Shown here: piece after piece, positions 1 to 9,588 of the stretch
Numbering within the stretch: position 1 is the stretch's first letter
Layout: each line of letters begins with the position of its first letter
Assembly (NCBI RefSeq): GCF_000238275.3
Contig: NZ_AHCF03000003.1
Location: 1,612,001 to 1,676,000 of the forward strand
Source of the DNA: Pseudoalteromonas undina
GTDB taxonomy: Bacteria; Pseudomonadota; Gammaproteobacteria; Enterobacterales; Alteromonadaceae
DNA length: 64,000 bases
Direction: 5' to 3'
Made by a program: the position numbers and the translations under genes
The notes under the pieces: model-generated
What the model saw: the letters and a program-made list of their open reading frames with translations, nothing else
What the model was told of the DNA's origin: nothing
Database searches by the model: none

Positions 1-1466
1 TCAGAGTCAAAAGCAATTGAATCAATAACTTTAAAATTACCTTTGTCGTAGTTTAAAGGTTTTTCAAGCTTGACAATAGAACCATCTATTAGATTTACAA
101 TGCTATTACCAATTATAAATTCAGCATATCCATCGCCATCTAAATCTGAAATTGATGAGTTTCCGTATGCGAACCCTTTTGGAATAGCTTTTATTAATTC
201 ACCTGAATTGCTATAGATTTTAAAGCTATGATCAGTCGAATCTCTAACTATAACTTCAACTAAACCATCGTTATTAACGTCAGCTGCAGAAATAGAATAA
301 GTTGAGGTTGCCTTAATTGTCTTATAATTGAAAGTTCCATCAAGGTTCTCTGTTTTCCATAACTCTTCGCCATCAATGCCACTCAAGGCTCTTACCACGC
401 CTTGTGCACGATAGTTAGCAATATTAAATGTTACAGCAATGATGTCAGTAACATCTTTCTCATCAATTACACCATCGCCATTATCATCATTCAGGTTTAC
501 AGCAATAGGGGTTGAGATGACTTGATTATACTCAGGCAAGAACTCACTGCTGTTCCAACTCCATTTATCAACAATATTAATATCGTTACAAATAGGCTCC
601 CCTATTTGCGGTAAATCGCCATCAAATTGGCCACCCAATAACGCCATTGAACCATGAAAACTTTGGCCAATAATTGGCATTTTAGCGGTACCGTACACAC
701 CTCTTACATCTGCATGAGGTGCCAATATCACACCTTGCCAACGATTGCCTTTAATATCTAGCTTTTGTGCATTAGTAAAGTTGAATACGGTTTTACTTGC
801 ATGACGGCGTAAACGCCAAAAGCTTTTACCTTTTACAACTACGTTGTCATCACCTGTAATATTAAAAATTACTGTTGCATCGGCAGGAATTCCCCATACT
901 TTAAAAGTATGCGCTTTAGCAAAGTCACGAGCATCTAAATTAAATACTTGTCTATCTGAACTGCCATCACCTTGTAGATAAAGACCACCCCATTTACGGT
1001 ATACTGTGCCTGTTTCGTCTAGCTCGCTTAGTTCTGAGCTTAAATCTTTGTAGTATTGTTCTTGCTCATCAAAATTAAATGGCATGGCCGATTCATCTTG
1101 GTTAGAAAGGATTTTAGAACCCCATTCCATCCCCCAGCGTACACCCCAATGAATATCAGCACCACCACCAGCAATCATGCTACCAACATATTGGCGGCCG
1201 TATTTAAATTTTATACTTGATTCACTAATTAAATAGTACTCATCGCGACTGTAAGGGCGGGTGTAACCCACGCTGTAACCATTAAGATCAATTTCACCGG
1301 CGGCAATTGCCCCATCTGCACGACCAAAATTTGATTTAAAATCTTCAAAAACAAATGCAGAATAGTTGTTGGCTACACCTAGGTCAGCAGCAAGCGTTGA
1401 TGAGCTGGCTAAACTAAGTGCAATTACAGCACTCAATTTCTTAAGTTTAAGCAAAGAGTTTGTCAT
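1..1466 (-). CDS. Secreted choice-of-anchor A / FG-GAP repeat protein (C-terminus outside window)
   Basis: The reading frame stays open to the window edge, so the C-terminus is missing. The start is the ATG at 1466, preceded by a GAGGG ribosome binding site. Residues 1-26 form a signal peptide ending near STLAA. Residues about 33-270 resemble the choice-of-anchor A domain (YSAFVFEDF, then GAIAAGEIDLNGYSVG). A calcium-binding, dockerin-like loop follows near residue 322 (NDDNGDGVIDEKD), and two FG-GAP/VCBS-type loops lie near 394 (DVNNDGLVEV) and 438 (DLDGDGYAEF). An exported, calcium-stabilised surface or matrix protein is inferred. Its anchoring signal would be in the missing part. Ligand and function are unknown. 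Confidence 0.78.
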   Translation of the reverse strand, partial: MTNSLLKLKKLSAVIALSLASSSTLAADLGVANNYSAFVFEDFKSNFGRADGAIAAGEIDLNGYSVGYTRPYSRDEYYLISESSIKFKYGRQYVGSMIAGGGADIHWGVRWGMEWGSKILSNQDESAMPFNFDEQEQYYKDLSSELSELDETGTVYRKWGGLYLQGDGSSDRQVFNLDARDFAKAHTFKVWGIPADATVIFNITGDDNVVVKGKSFWRLRRHASKTVFNFTNAQKLDIKGNRWQGVILAPHADVRGVYGTAKMPIIGQSFHGSMALLGGQFDGDLPQIGEPICNDINIVDKWSWNSSEFLPEYNQVISTPIAVNLNDDNGDGVIDEKDVTDIIAVTFNIANYRAQGVVRALSGIDGEELWKTENLDGTFNYKTIKATSTYSISAADVNNDGLVEVIVRDSTDHSFKIYSNSGELIKAIPKGFAYGNSSISDLDGDGYAEFIIGNSIVNLIDGSIVKLEKPLNYDKGNFKVIDSIAFDS

Positions 1467-2082
1467 TTTATCCCTCAAAAAATGAAAGTGCTGTGTAGGC
1501 ACCAAATTGATATTATTTGTTTAACAAAGGTATCGTTTCGTTATGTTTCTGTGGGCATTATATATACAAAAAACTCAAAAAGGAATAAAAACACTACAAA
1601 AGTACTAAATTTAGTAAGATTTAGAAGAAACAAAATTTTAATTCAATAACTTACAGGTTAAAATTAATTTAAAAAAGGTAAAAACCCTCCAAAAGAATCA
1701 TTAAATGTTTAATTATTGTTAACAAAATTGCAAAAAGGGGGGGGTTTAAGTTAAAGCAGTTTGATCGTGCTTTTTCAAAAGGTTCTTAGAGTGATTTGCT
1801 TTATTATGATAAAAGAGATATTTGATTGGTAAGGGCTTTACAGAATAAATAAAAAATTTATGAAAAAGAACAGTATTCTCACTCCCCCAATGACATTACT
1901 TTTATTAAGTAAGCCTCTGATGGTTATTCTGCTCACCCTAACCACTTTGGTTTCAACTTTTTAGATATATTAATATTTCTAACGTCGTTTCGGAGGATAT
2001 GTTTTACACTTTAGCTTCGTAATTTACTCGCCCAATTTAATATGTACACTATCCTAGAGTCACTATATTTTTACTAAACAGG
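1467..2082. other. AT-rich intergenic region, no gene seen
   Basis: This 616-bp region separates the truncated surface-protein gene from the end of the polysaccharide operon. It is very AT-rich apart from a run of eight G at 1737-1744. A perfect TATAAT on the minus strand at 1557-1562 could be a -10 box for the gene ending at 1466, but no good -35 hexamer accompanies it. I see no convincing terminator for the polysaccharide operon and no credible coding region. Confidence 0.5.
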
Positions 2083-3129
2083 TCAGTAACCAATGATATA
2101 TTTACTTTTCTCGTTAAGGAGCTTCTTCGTCAATAACGCCAAGAGCATACTGATCAATACAAAAATGAAAGATAGAGCAATAAAATATCCCCACTGGAAT
2201 AAAGCCGTTTCAGGAGTTGGTAATTTTAAGTTTCTAAATATGAAAATTAAATAAGGATGTATAAAAAATACAGCAAAGCTTGTACTCGCGAGGTTTTCAA
2301 AAAACAAATTACTCTTAGAGTACTTTTCTAACAATAAGAAGAAGAAAAATGAAAGAAGTATCTTTTGTAAAAACATATAATCGATACCTTTAAACTCAAG
2401 AAATGGTTTATGGTAGCTTCCCATATCACCTAAATAAGTCTGGATCAGCGTGAAACTGATTGATAATAAAAACAGCAGCCAAAACCGATTGCCTTGAAAA
2501 GCCTTTAACAAGGATTCTCTACATTGTGATACCACAGCACCGGTCAGATAAACAGGGAAAAAAAACACAATAGAATGAAAGTGGTTCATATTATCGACCG
2601 GTCTATGGATAAAAATCGACACACATGAAAGAATCAGAATCAACGACACCTTAAATTTAAAATCTTTTTTAAGTATGTGAACAACTAATGGCGAGAGTAA
2701 AAATAAGAGTAACGCAAAGGGAATATACCAATAAGCGGTCATGAACCGACCTGTTACTTCATATTTTAGAAAAGGTATCATAAACTGTGATATTGCACCT
2801 TCAGATTTAGGCAGAAAGTATCCATCTGAAATTGGGTTAGATACATATATATATAAACATATTGGTATGATCGACAACAACAGATACGGCCATAGCAGTT
2901 TCGCGGCTCTAGAGAAGTAAAACTTAGAAAAAGTAAACTTCCTTAAAAATACAACTTCAAAAAGAAAACCAGATATAAAAACAAAAAGAATGGTGCCACC
3001 AGATAACAAATTTCTAAAAAACACTTCCCAAAAACTATCTAAAACGACACCAGAAACATCGAAGGAATGACCGAAAACAATAAACATTATTGCTATTGCA
3101 CGGAAATTATTAATTGAATTGTAAAACAA
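2083..3129 (-). CDS. Acyltransferase 3 family membrane protein
   Basis: This 348-residue polytopic inner-membrane protein has the acyltransferase_3 (OafA/NolL) layout. An N-terminal FRAIAIMFIVFGHSF segment carries the family histidine at residue 21, and about ten hydrophobic helices follow. Family members move acetyl or other acyl groups across the membrane onto polysaccharide units. It is the last gene of the surface-polysaccharide operon, 12 bp after the SGNH esterase gene, so it probably decorates the same polymer. The opposing esterase next door suggests tuned O-acylation. The acceptor sugar cannot be told from sequence. Codons are AT-rich, like the rest of the locus. Confidence 0.85.
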   Translation of the reverse strand: MFYNSINNFRAIAIMFIVFGHSFDVSGVVLDSFWEVFFRNLLSGGTILFVFISGFLFEVVFLRKFTFSKFYFSRAAKLLWPYLLLSIIPICLYIYVSNPISDGYFLPKSEGAISQFMIPFLKYEVTGRFMTAYWYIPFALLLFLLSPLVVHILKKDFKFKVSLILILSCVSIFIHRPVDNMNHFHSIVFFFPVYLTGAVVSQCRESLLKAFQGNRFWLLFLLSISFTLIQTYLGDMGSYHKPFLEFKGIDYMFLQKILLSFFFFLLLEKYSKSNLFFENLASTSFAVFFIHPYLIFIFRNLKLPTPETALFQWGYFIALSFIFVLISMLLALLTKKLLNEKSKYIIGY

Positions 3130-3141
3130 AAGTATATTCCT

Positions 3142-5043
3142 TTAAATTGGTTTTATCTCAATATTATTTATTTTTCCTGAAAATCCGGTCTTACCAGTAG
3201 AGAATCTTAAGCGGCCATATTCCGGTTTACAAATTGGTACTCTGGTATGAAAAATTCCAGAATTATTTATTTTTTTATGAAAATCTCCAATATTAATGTA
3301 GGCAGAACCTTCATCAATTTCGACTTTATATTCGAGTAAATATATGGGATATCTTAACTTAGTTTTAATGAAGTAATCACCAGTTATAGAGAACTTATCA
3401 GCTTCATAATTTTCAACGGTTACATTACTAGGCCATATATTATCACCTAGTTCATCGATACTATTATGGTCAAAGTTGGTTTCGGATAATATTGGCTTCA
3501 AAGAAATAGACTGCATAGCACCAGTAAACGTAGTTTGTGTACTCACTACAGAAACCATATCTTGATTTGGTTCACAAATGATTGCTACAAAGGAATTTCT
3601 TCCCTCCTTTGTGATTGGTATAATTGAATCTCCAATGTTTAGAATTGGGATGCCAGATTTAATCTCAGCATCAAAACTTACACGATATAAAGCATAATTT
3701 AAATTTCTGTTATTATAGTTTCCTCCAATAATTGAGTATGGTTCAGGTATGTCTACCACAATATCCCCACCATCCCATATGTTGTAACCACTTGTATTTA
3801 TAGCTGCAGACATACCTGGAGTTTGAGGTGTAATCTCTATTGAAAATTGCACTAACCAATTATGAAGTGGCTGCTGATCTACAAAAGAAATAAACTCTGA
3901 GGTATCTCTGATGTTCGTTACTGGAGTTTTCTGATTAGCAGTATTTTGTCTGTCATCTAGTGTAAAGCCACTATCTATTTTTCCACCTACTTCGAGTGTA
4001 GTATTAAACTCGAGTACTAAAGAATTACCTTGAATAGACACTTGAGGTATATATTCTATATTACTTGGAGAAATATATTTAAGACCATAACCTGGAGCCT
4101 CAGGCAAAGTCTGAGTATCTATAACCAAATCCCCTTCTGGAACATGTAACGTTACAAAAGCTTTGTTATTTTCTATTCTTAAAAACTCAGGTTGTAGTGG
4201 CTTCCATTTTTTATTTAATTCAAATGTAGTAAAGATAGCTTTTGCAAAATACTCACCTTGTAAAATGTAACCTTTTGCATTTAAGTGAGTTCTCTCATCA
4301 GATCTATTGAAGTAATTTCTGTTGAGAAAATATTTGGGCATTACTAGAGAAACTGTTTCATTATCATTTGCAAACTCCCAAGATGAGATAGCAATATCGT
4401 GCCCATAACTTACACCCGTTTGATCCATAAATAAAATTGGATTGCGGGTTTTAGAGGAAGTCGTTTGTACTTTGTTCTTATACGCATTATATAATTTACT
4501 AAGTTTCTGCTTATATTCCTGTAAATTAGAGTTTGCGTTAGATTCACCATGGATCCAAGTAATAAAAGGAACATTGAAGTTTTCACCACTTTCAAAAGCT
4601 AATCGCTCACCAGCTCTAAGCATTGTGAGTCCATTTTCAAATGGTTCGGTGCCGTATTCCAGTTTACTTATCTTTTGCCCACCACGGCCATGAGGTGCAT
4701 AAACAAACTTAGGGAAAGGCTTATTCTCAAGTGAATATAAATACTCTAACATTTCAAACATCGAGTATGCATGTGTTTGTCTAGTTAGATCTTTCAAAGG
4801 CTCTAAAAACCTGACGTCACTCTCTACTAAGCTTTGGTCGAACCGAGGAGCTGTCGTCCGCACACCGTTAAATAAAAAGACTTTATTAGGGTTAACCTCA
4901 TCTCGAAAAATTATCGGGTTCATATCTTGGCTAGTGTGACCTATACTGAGAGACTGACCTGAAGACAATACTAAATTGTAGTCATCAATAGCTCCAACAC
5001 TATTAAATGAGCTTAAAAGAAGTAAAAATAAGTAATACCTCAT
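3142..5043 (-). CDS. Exported SGNH-type carbohydrate esterase with duplicated C-terminal module
   Basis: The 633-residue protein begins with a signal peptide (residues 1-18). The catalytic part resembles the sialate O-acetylesterase/SGNH group: SSGQS at 27-31 with Ser31 the likely nucleophile, HGESNA at 165-170, and D249-E-R-T-H253 as the likely Asp/His block. Residues 420-518 and 534-633 are two copies of one module of about 100 residues. Both start with NIW, contain a NIGD motif and a C-E/K-P motif, and end in KPI, so they are probably carbohydrate-binding beta sandwiches. The gene overlaps the upstream polymerase gene by 4 bp (ATGA). It probably removes acyl groups from the locus polysaccharide in the periplasm or outside. 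Exact substrate unknown. Confidence 0.75.
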   Translation of the reverse strand: MRYYLFLLLLSSFNSVGAIDDYNLVLSSGQSLSIGHTSQDMNPIIFRDEVNPNKVFLFNGVRTTAPRFDQSLVESDVRFLEPLKDLTRQTHAYSMFEMLEYLYSLENKPFPKFVYAPHGRGGQKISKLEYGTEPFENGLTMLRAGERLAFESGENFNVPFITWIHGESNANSNLQEYKQKLSKLYNAYKNKVQTTSSKTRNPILFMDQTGVSYGHDIAISSWEFANDNETVSLVMPKYFLNRNYFNRSDERTHLNAKGYILQGEYFAKAIFTTFELNKKWKPLQPEFLRIENNKAFVTLHVPEGDLVIDTQTLPEAPGYGLKYISPSNIEYIPQVSIQGNSLVLEFNTTLEVGGKIDSGFTLDDRQNTANQKTPVTNIRDTSEFISFVDQQPLHNWLVQFSIEITPQTPGMSAAINTSGYNIWDGGDIVVDIPEPYSIIGGNYNNRNLNYALYRVSFDAEIKSGIPILNIGDSIIPITKEGRNSFVAIICEPNQDMVSVVSTQTTFTGAMQSISLKPILSETNFDHNSIDELGDNIWPSNVTVENYEADKFSITGDYFIKTKLRYPIYLLEYKVEIDEGSAYINIGDFHKKINNSGIFHTRVPICKPEYGRLRFSTGKTGFSGKINNIEIKPI

Positions 5044-6212
5044 TTTTCTTTACTTAAAACCATATAAATAACAGGGATTATAGAGTAACCAGCAACACCA
5101 GATAAAAATGAGGCCTCAAATAAAGAAGTAATTATAATATAAACAGCCATCGAGTTACCTAACCTATTTTTGCATTTAATAACAAAATTATAGCCAAGAA
5201 TTGCAGTTATACATAACATGCCACCCAAACCAAGACTAAAAAAAGCTTGCAAAATTAAGTTATGAGCATGAGCAGGTGTATAACCGATAATATCCTCTAA
5301 TCTCGGTAAAGCTAAAGATGTTACGCCAATACCATAGCCAGTAAAAGGCCGCTCAAGTGCCATATCAAATACCGCAGGCCAGATATAAGTTCTGCCAGTA
5401 AAGGTGAGGACTTCTTCAGGATCACCGTGGCGAGATACATGCCCAAGGAAGCCATAAAAGTCAAATGCAGCGTATATTATTAATAAAGAGGTGAAGATTA
5501 TTCCTGATAAAATCACAAATAGAATAAACTTATTTCTTCTGTATAAAAATAACGATGAAAAAATAAATGATATAAAGGCAGTCTTACTATCACTCAATAA
5601 CAAAGCAGCTAAAGACAGTAAGAATGCAATAATAAAAAAAGATTTTGTAATAACAGACTTATTAAAAGAATGTAACAAAAACAGGCAATATACAGCACAA
5701 AACCCACCCATTGCATTTGATGTTGAGAATACGCCACTCATACGAGGACTTACAAATAAAACATCATTTAACCAATAAATGTGCCTTCCTAAATCGGGTA
5801 AAGCTAAATAATAAAAGTAAGAAAAACAAACAACTATAAAGAATGACAAGCTAATTGAATAAAGCAGAAAGTCATCTCCAAACCTGCTTTTTACATACTT
5901 AAAATAAAAGTAAAAAGCTGCATATGAGAGCACTACAACAAAGCTACGGAAAGGGAGCATTGAAAAGGGTAACATCAATATGGCTAAGAGAATAAAAGCA
6001 AAAAATAAAAACTCATGATTGTTAGACACCCTAAAACCGAATTTATAAAAATATATAAATGCAATTAAAATACCTCCACCCCATGCCATCAATCTTAATA
6101 CAATTTGAAAATCGACACTATCACTTCCATATTCGCGTATTCTGAAAACAAACAAAGAAAAAATAATAAATATTGAGAAGAGAAATAAGTTAAAGAGTCT
6201 TATCCTATTCAT
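5040..6212 (-). CDS. Wzy-like O-antigen/capsule polymerase
   Basis: This 390-residue protein has about ten membrane helices and a larger periplasmic loop containing FTGRTYIWPAVFD, GYGIGV and HAHNLILQ. That pattern is typical of the Wzy_C (O-antigen ligase/polymerase) family, where the histidine region of the loop is part of the active site. It lies directly after the flippase gene (8-bp overlap) and before the esterase (4-bp overlap). In this position it most likely polymerises lipid-linked repeat units in the periplasm. A ligase role is the alternative, but a second Wzy_C protein (15400-16731) exists across the divergent promoter region. Confidence 0.8.
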   Translation of the reverse strand: MNRIRLFNLFLFSIFIIFSLFVFRIREYGSDSVDFQIVLRLMAWGGGILIAFIYFYKFGFRVSNNHEFLFFAFILLAILMLPFSMLPFRSFVVVLSYAAFYFYFKYVKSRFGDDFLLYSISLSFFIVVCFSYFYYLALPDLGRHIYWLNDVLFVSPRMSGVFSTSNAMGGFCAVYCLFLLHSFNKSVITKSFFIIAFLLSLAALLLSDSKTAFISFIFSSLFLYRRNKFILFVILSGIIFTSLLIIYAAFDFYGFLGHVSRHGDPEEVLTFTGRTYIWPAVFDMALERPFTGYGIGVTSLALPRLEDIIGYTPAHAHNLILQAFFSLGLGGMLCITAILGYNFVIKCKNRLGNSMAVYIIITSLFEASFLSGVAGYSIIPVIYMVLSKEK

Positions 6213-7386
6213 GGAAGAGCCCTTTTATAACAATTAGATAATAAGTCATTGCTAAAAACAGCCAACCAATAAAAATATAAAATGATAATGAAACTTGTAA
6301 ATGAAGAACTAAATTCAATAATAAAAGAGATGAAACACCCAAACCTGATAAAAGGTATGATGAATTCATTCTTTTATACATATTGTTTTTAACGAGCAGC
6401 ATTTCAACACTTCTGGAGCAAGATAAACAAATAAGGATACCTGCCCAGAATAATAAATCATTAAGTTGAGGGACAGCTTGATCGGCATACACAATTGGAA
6501 ATAAATAAACAGCTATTAATAGGCAAAGTGATGAAGCAACAAAAGAAATCACAATATACTTTTTGAACAAACTCTTCACAAATATTTGTGCATCATCTTT
6601 TATACTAGCTAGTTTTCTTTGATCAATTGCCTCCACTGATTTGATCAATATTTGCACTGGCTGAAATACTGATCGAGCTATAAATAGTATAGAAGAAACT
6701 GTTGCAGGATACAGAGCCGATACAAGCAAAAAAGGAGAGTGCACGAGTAATAATTGAGAGATGGATTGAACATTGCGATTTAATAAATTTCTTGTATCAC
6801 GAAACCAAAAAAAAATATCCCATTGCTGTTCATCCGTATGAGCTTTTTTAAAAACAATGTATATAGCGATTACAATTAACTCTAGAGAAAATAAACATAA
6901 ATAGGTGTTTATCAAAAGTTTTATAGATACACCATCAAACAATAAAGAAGCTGCAAGAGTAAACATCAAAATAGCAGATACCAATACAGGCAGAAAGTAC
7001 AGCTTACTCACCATAAATAGATATCTAAATGTTTCATGCATAAACAAAAAAGCGAATAAAGCCGGGGCTAAAAGCCACTGTTCTTGAGATGGAAAAACAA
7101 AATAGGTGCTAATGAGAATCAACATCATAAATAGTACTAAGAGAAAAAAAGAACAACTTAGAAACTCAATGACTCTAACTTTACTGCACTTATCTTCCTT
7201 TAAATTAAAAGGTATTAGCACAATTGTTCTTTGAAATGATAAGAAAATTAATGAGAGAGTCATAGCAACACCAAACATAACTACTGACTCATTTCCCGCA
7301 TATTTAAGTAAGAGAAAAGTTATTAGAAAATTAGCACCCGAAGATAGCATCGAGTCCACTAATAAAGATAATTTATATTTCATCAT
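6205..7386 (-). CDS. Wzx-like polysaccharide flippase
   Basis: The 393-residue protein consists almost wholly of hydrophobic segments, about twelve, in the arrangement of the polysaccharide-export branch of the MATE/MOP superfamily. Such proteins flip undecaprenyl-linked repeat units across the inner membrane. Sequence motifs in this family are weak, so the call rests on topology, size and its place between the glycosyltransferase genes and the polymerase gene. It overlaps the upstream Alg13-like gene by 14 bp and the polymerase gene by 8 bp. The gene may start at the first or second of two adjacent ATG codons. Confidence 0.72.
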   Translation of the reverse strand: MMKYKLSLLVDSMLSSGANFLITFLLLKYAGNESVVMFGVAMTLSLIFLSFQRTIVLIPFNLKEDKCSKVRVIEFLSCSFFLLVLFMMLILISTYFVFPSQEQWLLAPALFAFLFMHETFRYLFMVSKLYFLPVLVSAILMFTLAASLLFDGVSIKLLINTYLCLFSLELIVIAIYIVFKKAHTDEQQWDIFFWFRDTRNLLNRNVQSISQLLLVHSPFLLVSALYPATVSSILFIARSVFQPVQILIKSVEAIDQRKLASIKDDAQIFVKSLFKKYIVISFVASSLCLLIAVYLFPIVYADQAVPQLNDLLFWAGILICLSCSRSVEMLLVKNNMYKRMNSSYLLSGLGVSSLLLLNLVLHLQVSLSFYIFIGWLFLAMTYYLIVIKGLFHE

Positions 7387-7879
7387 CTATCATTTTTTTT
7401 ATATATGTACCAAGGTTTTCTGTATCGTGCTCTTTTTCAGTGGTGAAGAAATCATTCATCTCACTTAATTTCTCTATTTCTTGGAAAATATTTTTCAAAT
7501 TTTCCACATCACGGCACACCCGCATTAAGCTTGTTGATGAGGTCAACGGTTCAAACCTTGAAATAGTATCTAGTTGATGGTCATTTCTGTGCTCATTAAA
7601 CTTAGCGAGCCTAGGCACAACTATAAGCTTTTTATTTAATTCCAGACACTGAATAATGGTTCCCATACCAGCGTGAGCAATAACAATATCGCACCAATCA
7701 AGTTTCGCTTCGTACTCATTGGAGCTCAAAAAATCGATAGTTTGAATACCATCGTAAGCATTCAAATCATCACCAACTTGAGCAAAAACATTCAAGTTTA
7801 GTGGTTTATTTATATCGTTAATTGCCTTTATCAATCGTTCAAAAGGTAATTGCGCACCTACGGTTACAAGAACTTTCAT
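7373..7879 (-). CDS. Alg13/PssE-like glycosyltransferase subunit (GT28 C-terminal fold)
   Basis: A 168-residue soluble protein starting [16 protein letters not shown], the first beta strand and loop of the GT28 C-terminal, nucleotide-sugar-binding domain. AHAGMGTIIQCLELNKKLIVVPR is the typical UDP-sugar-binding region (described here in two parts: AHAGMGTI and NKKLIVVPR). In Alg13/Alg14 and PssE/PssD pairs this half binds the donor and docks to a membrane-bound partner. The partner gene lies immediately upstream, touching by one base (TAATG). Together they should add one sugar, commonly glucuronate, glucose or N-acetylglucosamine in characterised pairs. UDP-glucuronate would fit with ugd in this operon, but that is inference. 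Confidence 0.82.
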   Translation of the reverse strand: MKVLVTVGAQLPFERLIKAINDINKPLNLNVFAQVGDDLNAYDGIQTIDFLSSNEYEAKLDWCDIVIAHAGMGTIIQCLELNKKLIVVPRLAKFNEHRNDHQLDTISRFEPLTSSTSLMRVCRDVENLKNIFQEIEKLSEMNDFFTTEKEHDTENLGTYIKKMIDDEI

Positions 7880-8331
7880 TATATAACTCGGCCTTTATAT
7901 TCAACATTATCGCCAGCTAAATCTGGCCATTGGGTTAATGTTTTATGCGCAAATTTCTTTGCCATTCTTCCCGAAGCAGATAACTGTTTTGTATTCGCAA
8001 TACTATCCACCCACATGGTTTTTCTAAGTAATATTCGACCAATTACTATAGAGGTTAACCCTGGCATTGCACCTGTGGTTACTATCCATTTAGGTTTATG
8101 CTTTAAAATAATTTTTAACAATTGAAAAGCGACTATTGGAGTACGGGCTAAAGTGTCTCTTGACACATCCTCAATTAAGGTTTCATTCTCAAAAGAAGAT
8201 GTATCGTGCTCATTTACTTTCGTTCGTACAAATAAAATGTCATTAGAATCAAAGTTAGCTTGCTTCATAATTCTGCTCAATTGCACATAATGACCACCCG
8301 TTGATGCAATTGCTATGAGTTTCTTACTCAT
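7879..8331 (-). CDS. Alg14/PssD-like membrane-anchoring glycosyltransferase subunit
   Basis: A 150-residue protein with the Alg14 pattern: [18 protein letters not shown] at the N-terminus (the glycine-rich loop GGHYVQL), a central hydrophobic segment around [14 protein letters not shown], and [17 protein letters not shown]. Alg14-type subunits recruit the catalytic Alg13-type partner to the membrane and bind the lipid-linked acceptor. It overlaps the upstream hexapeptide acyltransferase gene by 8 bp and abuts the Alg13-like gene. The two subunits are made from consecutive genes, as in rhizobial pssD-pssE. Function follows from family; the acceptor is unknown. Confidence 0.83.
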   Translation of the reverse strand: MSKKLIAIASTGGHYVQLSRIMKQANFDSNDILFVRTKVNEHDTSSFENETLIEDVSRDTLARTPIVAFQLLKIILKHKPKWIVTTGAMPGLTSIVIGRILLRKTMWVDSIANTKQLSASGRMAKKFAHKTLTQWPDLAGDNVEYKGRVI

Positions 8332-8749
8332 TTATTAATATTCCTAAAGCTTTGGTTTTAATATTTTCACGAATAACAACAGCAGGATTGCCCGCGACAA
8401 TTGTCCCTGAACTTACATCTTTTGTCACAACAGCCCCTGCAGCTACAATGCATGAATCGCCTAAGGTAACTCCAGGCATTATGATTGAATTGCCACCAAT
8501 GAAACAATTTTCACCTATTCTCACGTCTTTATGGATGGCTCTACACATGTCATGTGTTAAAATTACAGAACCAAACGCAATATAAGTACCAGCTCCTATG
8601 TGAACCCCTTTCGGGTTTGTCTTATCTAACTTTGCTTTCAACGAAATCCTAACACTTTTATGGATATTCATTTTATAAAAATGGATATACCAGAGTGTGA
8701 TGATGGATAATATAAAATGTCGTACATAGACGTGTATGAATCTTTTCAT
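8324..8749 (-). CDS. Hexapeptide-repeat (left-handed beta helix) acyltransferase
   Basis: From the ATG at 8749 the protein is 141 residues. I prefer this start because its ATG overlaps the TGA of the preceding gene in an ATGA junction; an in-frame ATG 27 bp upstream lacks a ribosome binding site. An N-terminal amphipathic/hydrophobic stretch ([15 protein letters not shown]) precedes hexapeptide repeats ([46 protein letters not shown]) and ends with [10 protein letters not shown], typical of the CysE/LacA/NodL acetyltransferases. It probably O-acetylates or otherwise acylates a sugar in the cytoplasm. It is the third acyl-modification gene in the operon. Confidence 0.85.
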   Translation of the reverse strand: MKRFIHVYVRHFILSIITLWYIHFYKMNIHKSVRISLKAKLDKTNPKGVHIGAGTYIAFGSVILTHDMCRAIHKDVRIGENCFIGGNSIIMPGVTLGDSCIVAAGAVVTKDVSSGTIVAGNPAVVIRENIKTKALGILINE

Positions 8750-9573
8750 ATTCTTGTGCTCTCGTCCCTTTCCCATTTGATTGTCTTTATTTTTTTAATT
8801 TGCAACTTAGCACGAAGCGTAGCTATTGAAATTACCGCTGCATAAACTAAAAAATTAAGCAACGCTTTCTCTTTGATGGCTACTTTAAGCAAAGAAGAAA
8901 AACTATTACTACCTGTAGTGGGCGACGTAAACTTATTCTTTAATTCCATATTGCCTAATTTACTTCTCGTTTTAATTTTAATAAGTGACCAAATTGTTCT
9001 TGGACTCATTACAACTGAATAACAAGAAGGAATCGTAGTCAAGTTTGCTGAACCTAAGGTACCTTTAACATAACCATCGTCGGCAATAACTTGAGGGAAC
9101 GTTCCTAAAATATCGCGAGCTTCTGGAGAAATAAGATATGCACCAGAGTTAACCATTCCAACCCTATAAGCAGGAGTGAGTTTCAAAAAACAGTAGTACA
9201 TATTGGTTAAACAACTGCCATCTTGAATTATTTTTGTTTGTGGAGAAGCAAATAAATACTGTTCATTTTCAATAAACTTAAGAATGTTTCTGACACTTTG
9301 CGTGTCTATAATAACATCAGCATCTTGAACAAGCACATGTTGAAACTGCGCAATTTCCAGCCCTTTATTTATAGCCAAGATTTTTGAGCCGGTATCAAGC
9401 TCAAGTACTCTAAATGAAGGGAATTTAGCTCTAACAAATTCGGCTGTATTATCTATACAGCCATTTGGTAAGACAATTACCTCAACCTCCAAACTCGAAA
9501 AATTCGTTAATTCGGATAGCGTTCTTTCTATACATTTTTCTTCATTATATGCAGGTATTATAATTGTCAGCAT
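8746..9573 (-). CDS. Family 2 glycosyltransferase
   Basis: The 275-residue protein opens with [19 protein letters not shown], the GT2 nucleotide-binding beta strand, and has a DxD-type metal site in VQDADVII. An aspartate pair in [10 protein letters not shown] may supply the catalytic base. A hydrophobic C-terminal segment ([16 protein letters not shown]) may hold it at the membrane. It should transfer a sugar from a nucleotide donor onto the growing lipid-linked unit. It lies 15 bp after ugd and overlaps the acyltransferase gene by 4 bp. Donor and linkage cannot be read from sequence. It is the only conventional glycosyltransferase in the visible operon. Confidence 0.88.
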   Translation of the reverse strand: MLTIIIPAYNEEKCIERTLSELTNFSSLEVEVIVLPNGCIDNTAEFVRAKFPSFRVLELDTGSKILAINKGLEIAQFQHVLVQDADVIIDTQSVRNILKFIENEQYLFASPQTKIIQDGSCLTNMYYCFLKLTPAYRVGMVNSGAYLISPEARDILGTFPQVIADDGYVKGTLGSANLTTIPSCYSVVMSPRTIWSLIKIKTRSKLGNMELKNKFTSPTTGSNSFSSLLKVAIKEKALLNFLVYAAVISIATLRAKLQIKKIKTIKWERDESTRI

Positions 9574-9588
9574 TTTAACACCCTTCTA

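Noticed and set aside
1890..1964. A 24-codon hydrophobic micro-frame on the plus strand
   Set aside because: No ribosome binding site and no promoter; hydrophobic short frames are common by chance in AT-rich DNA.
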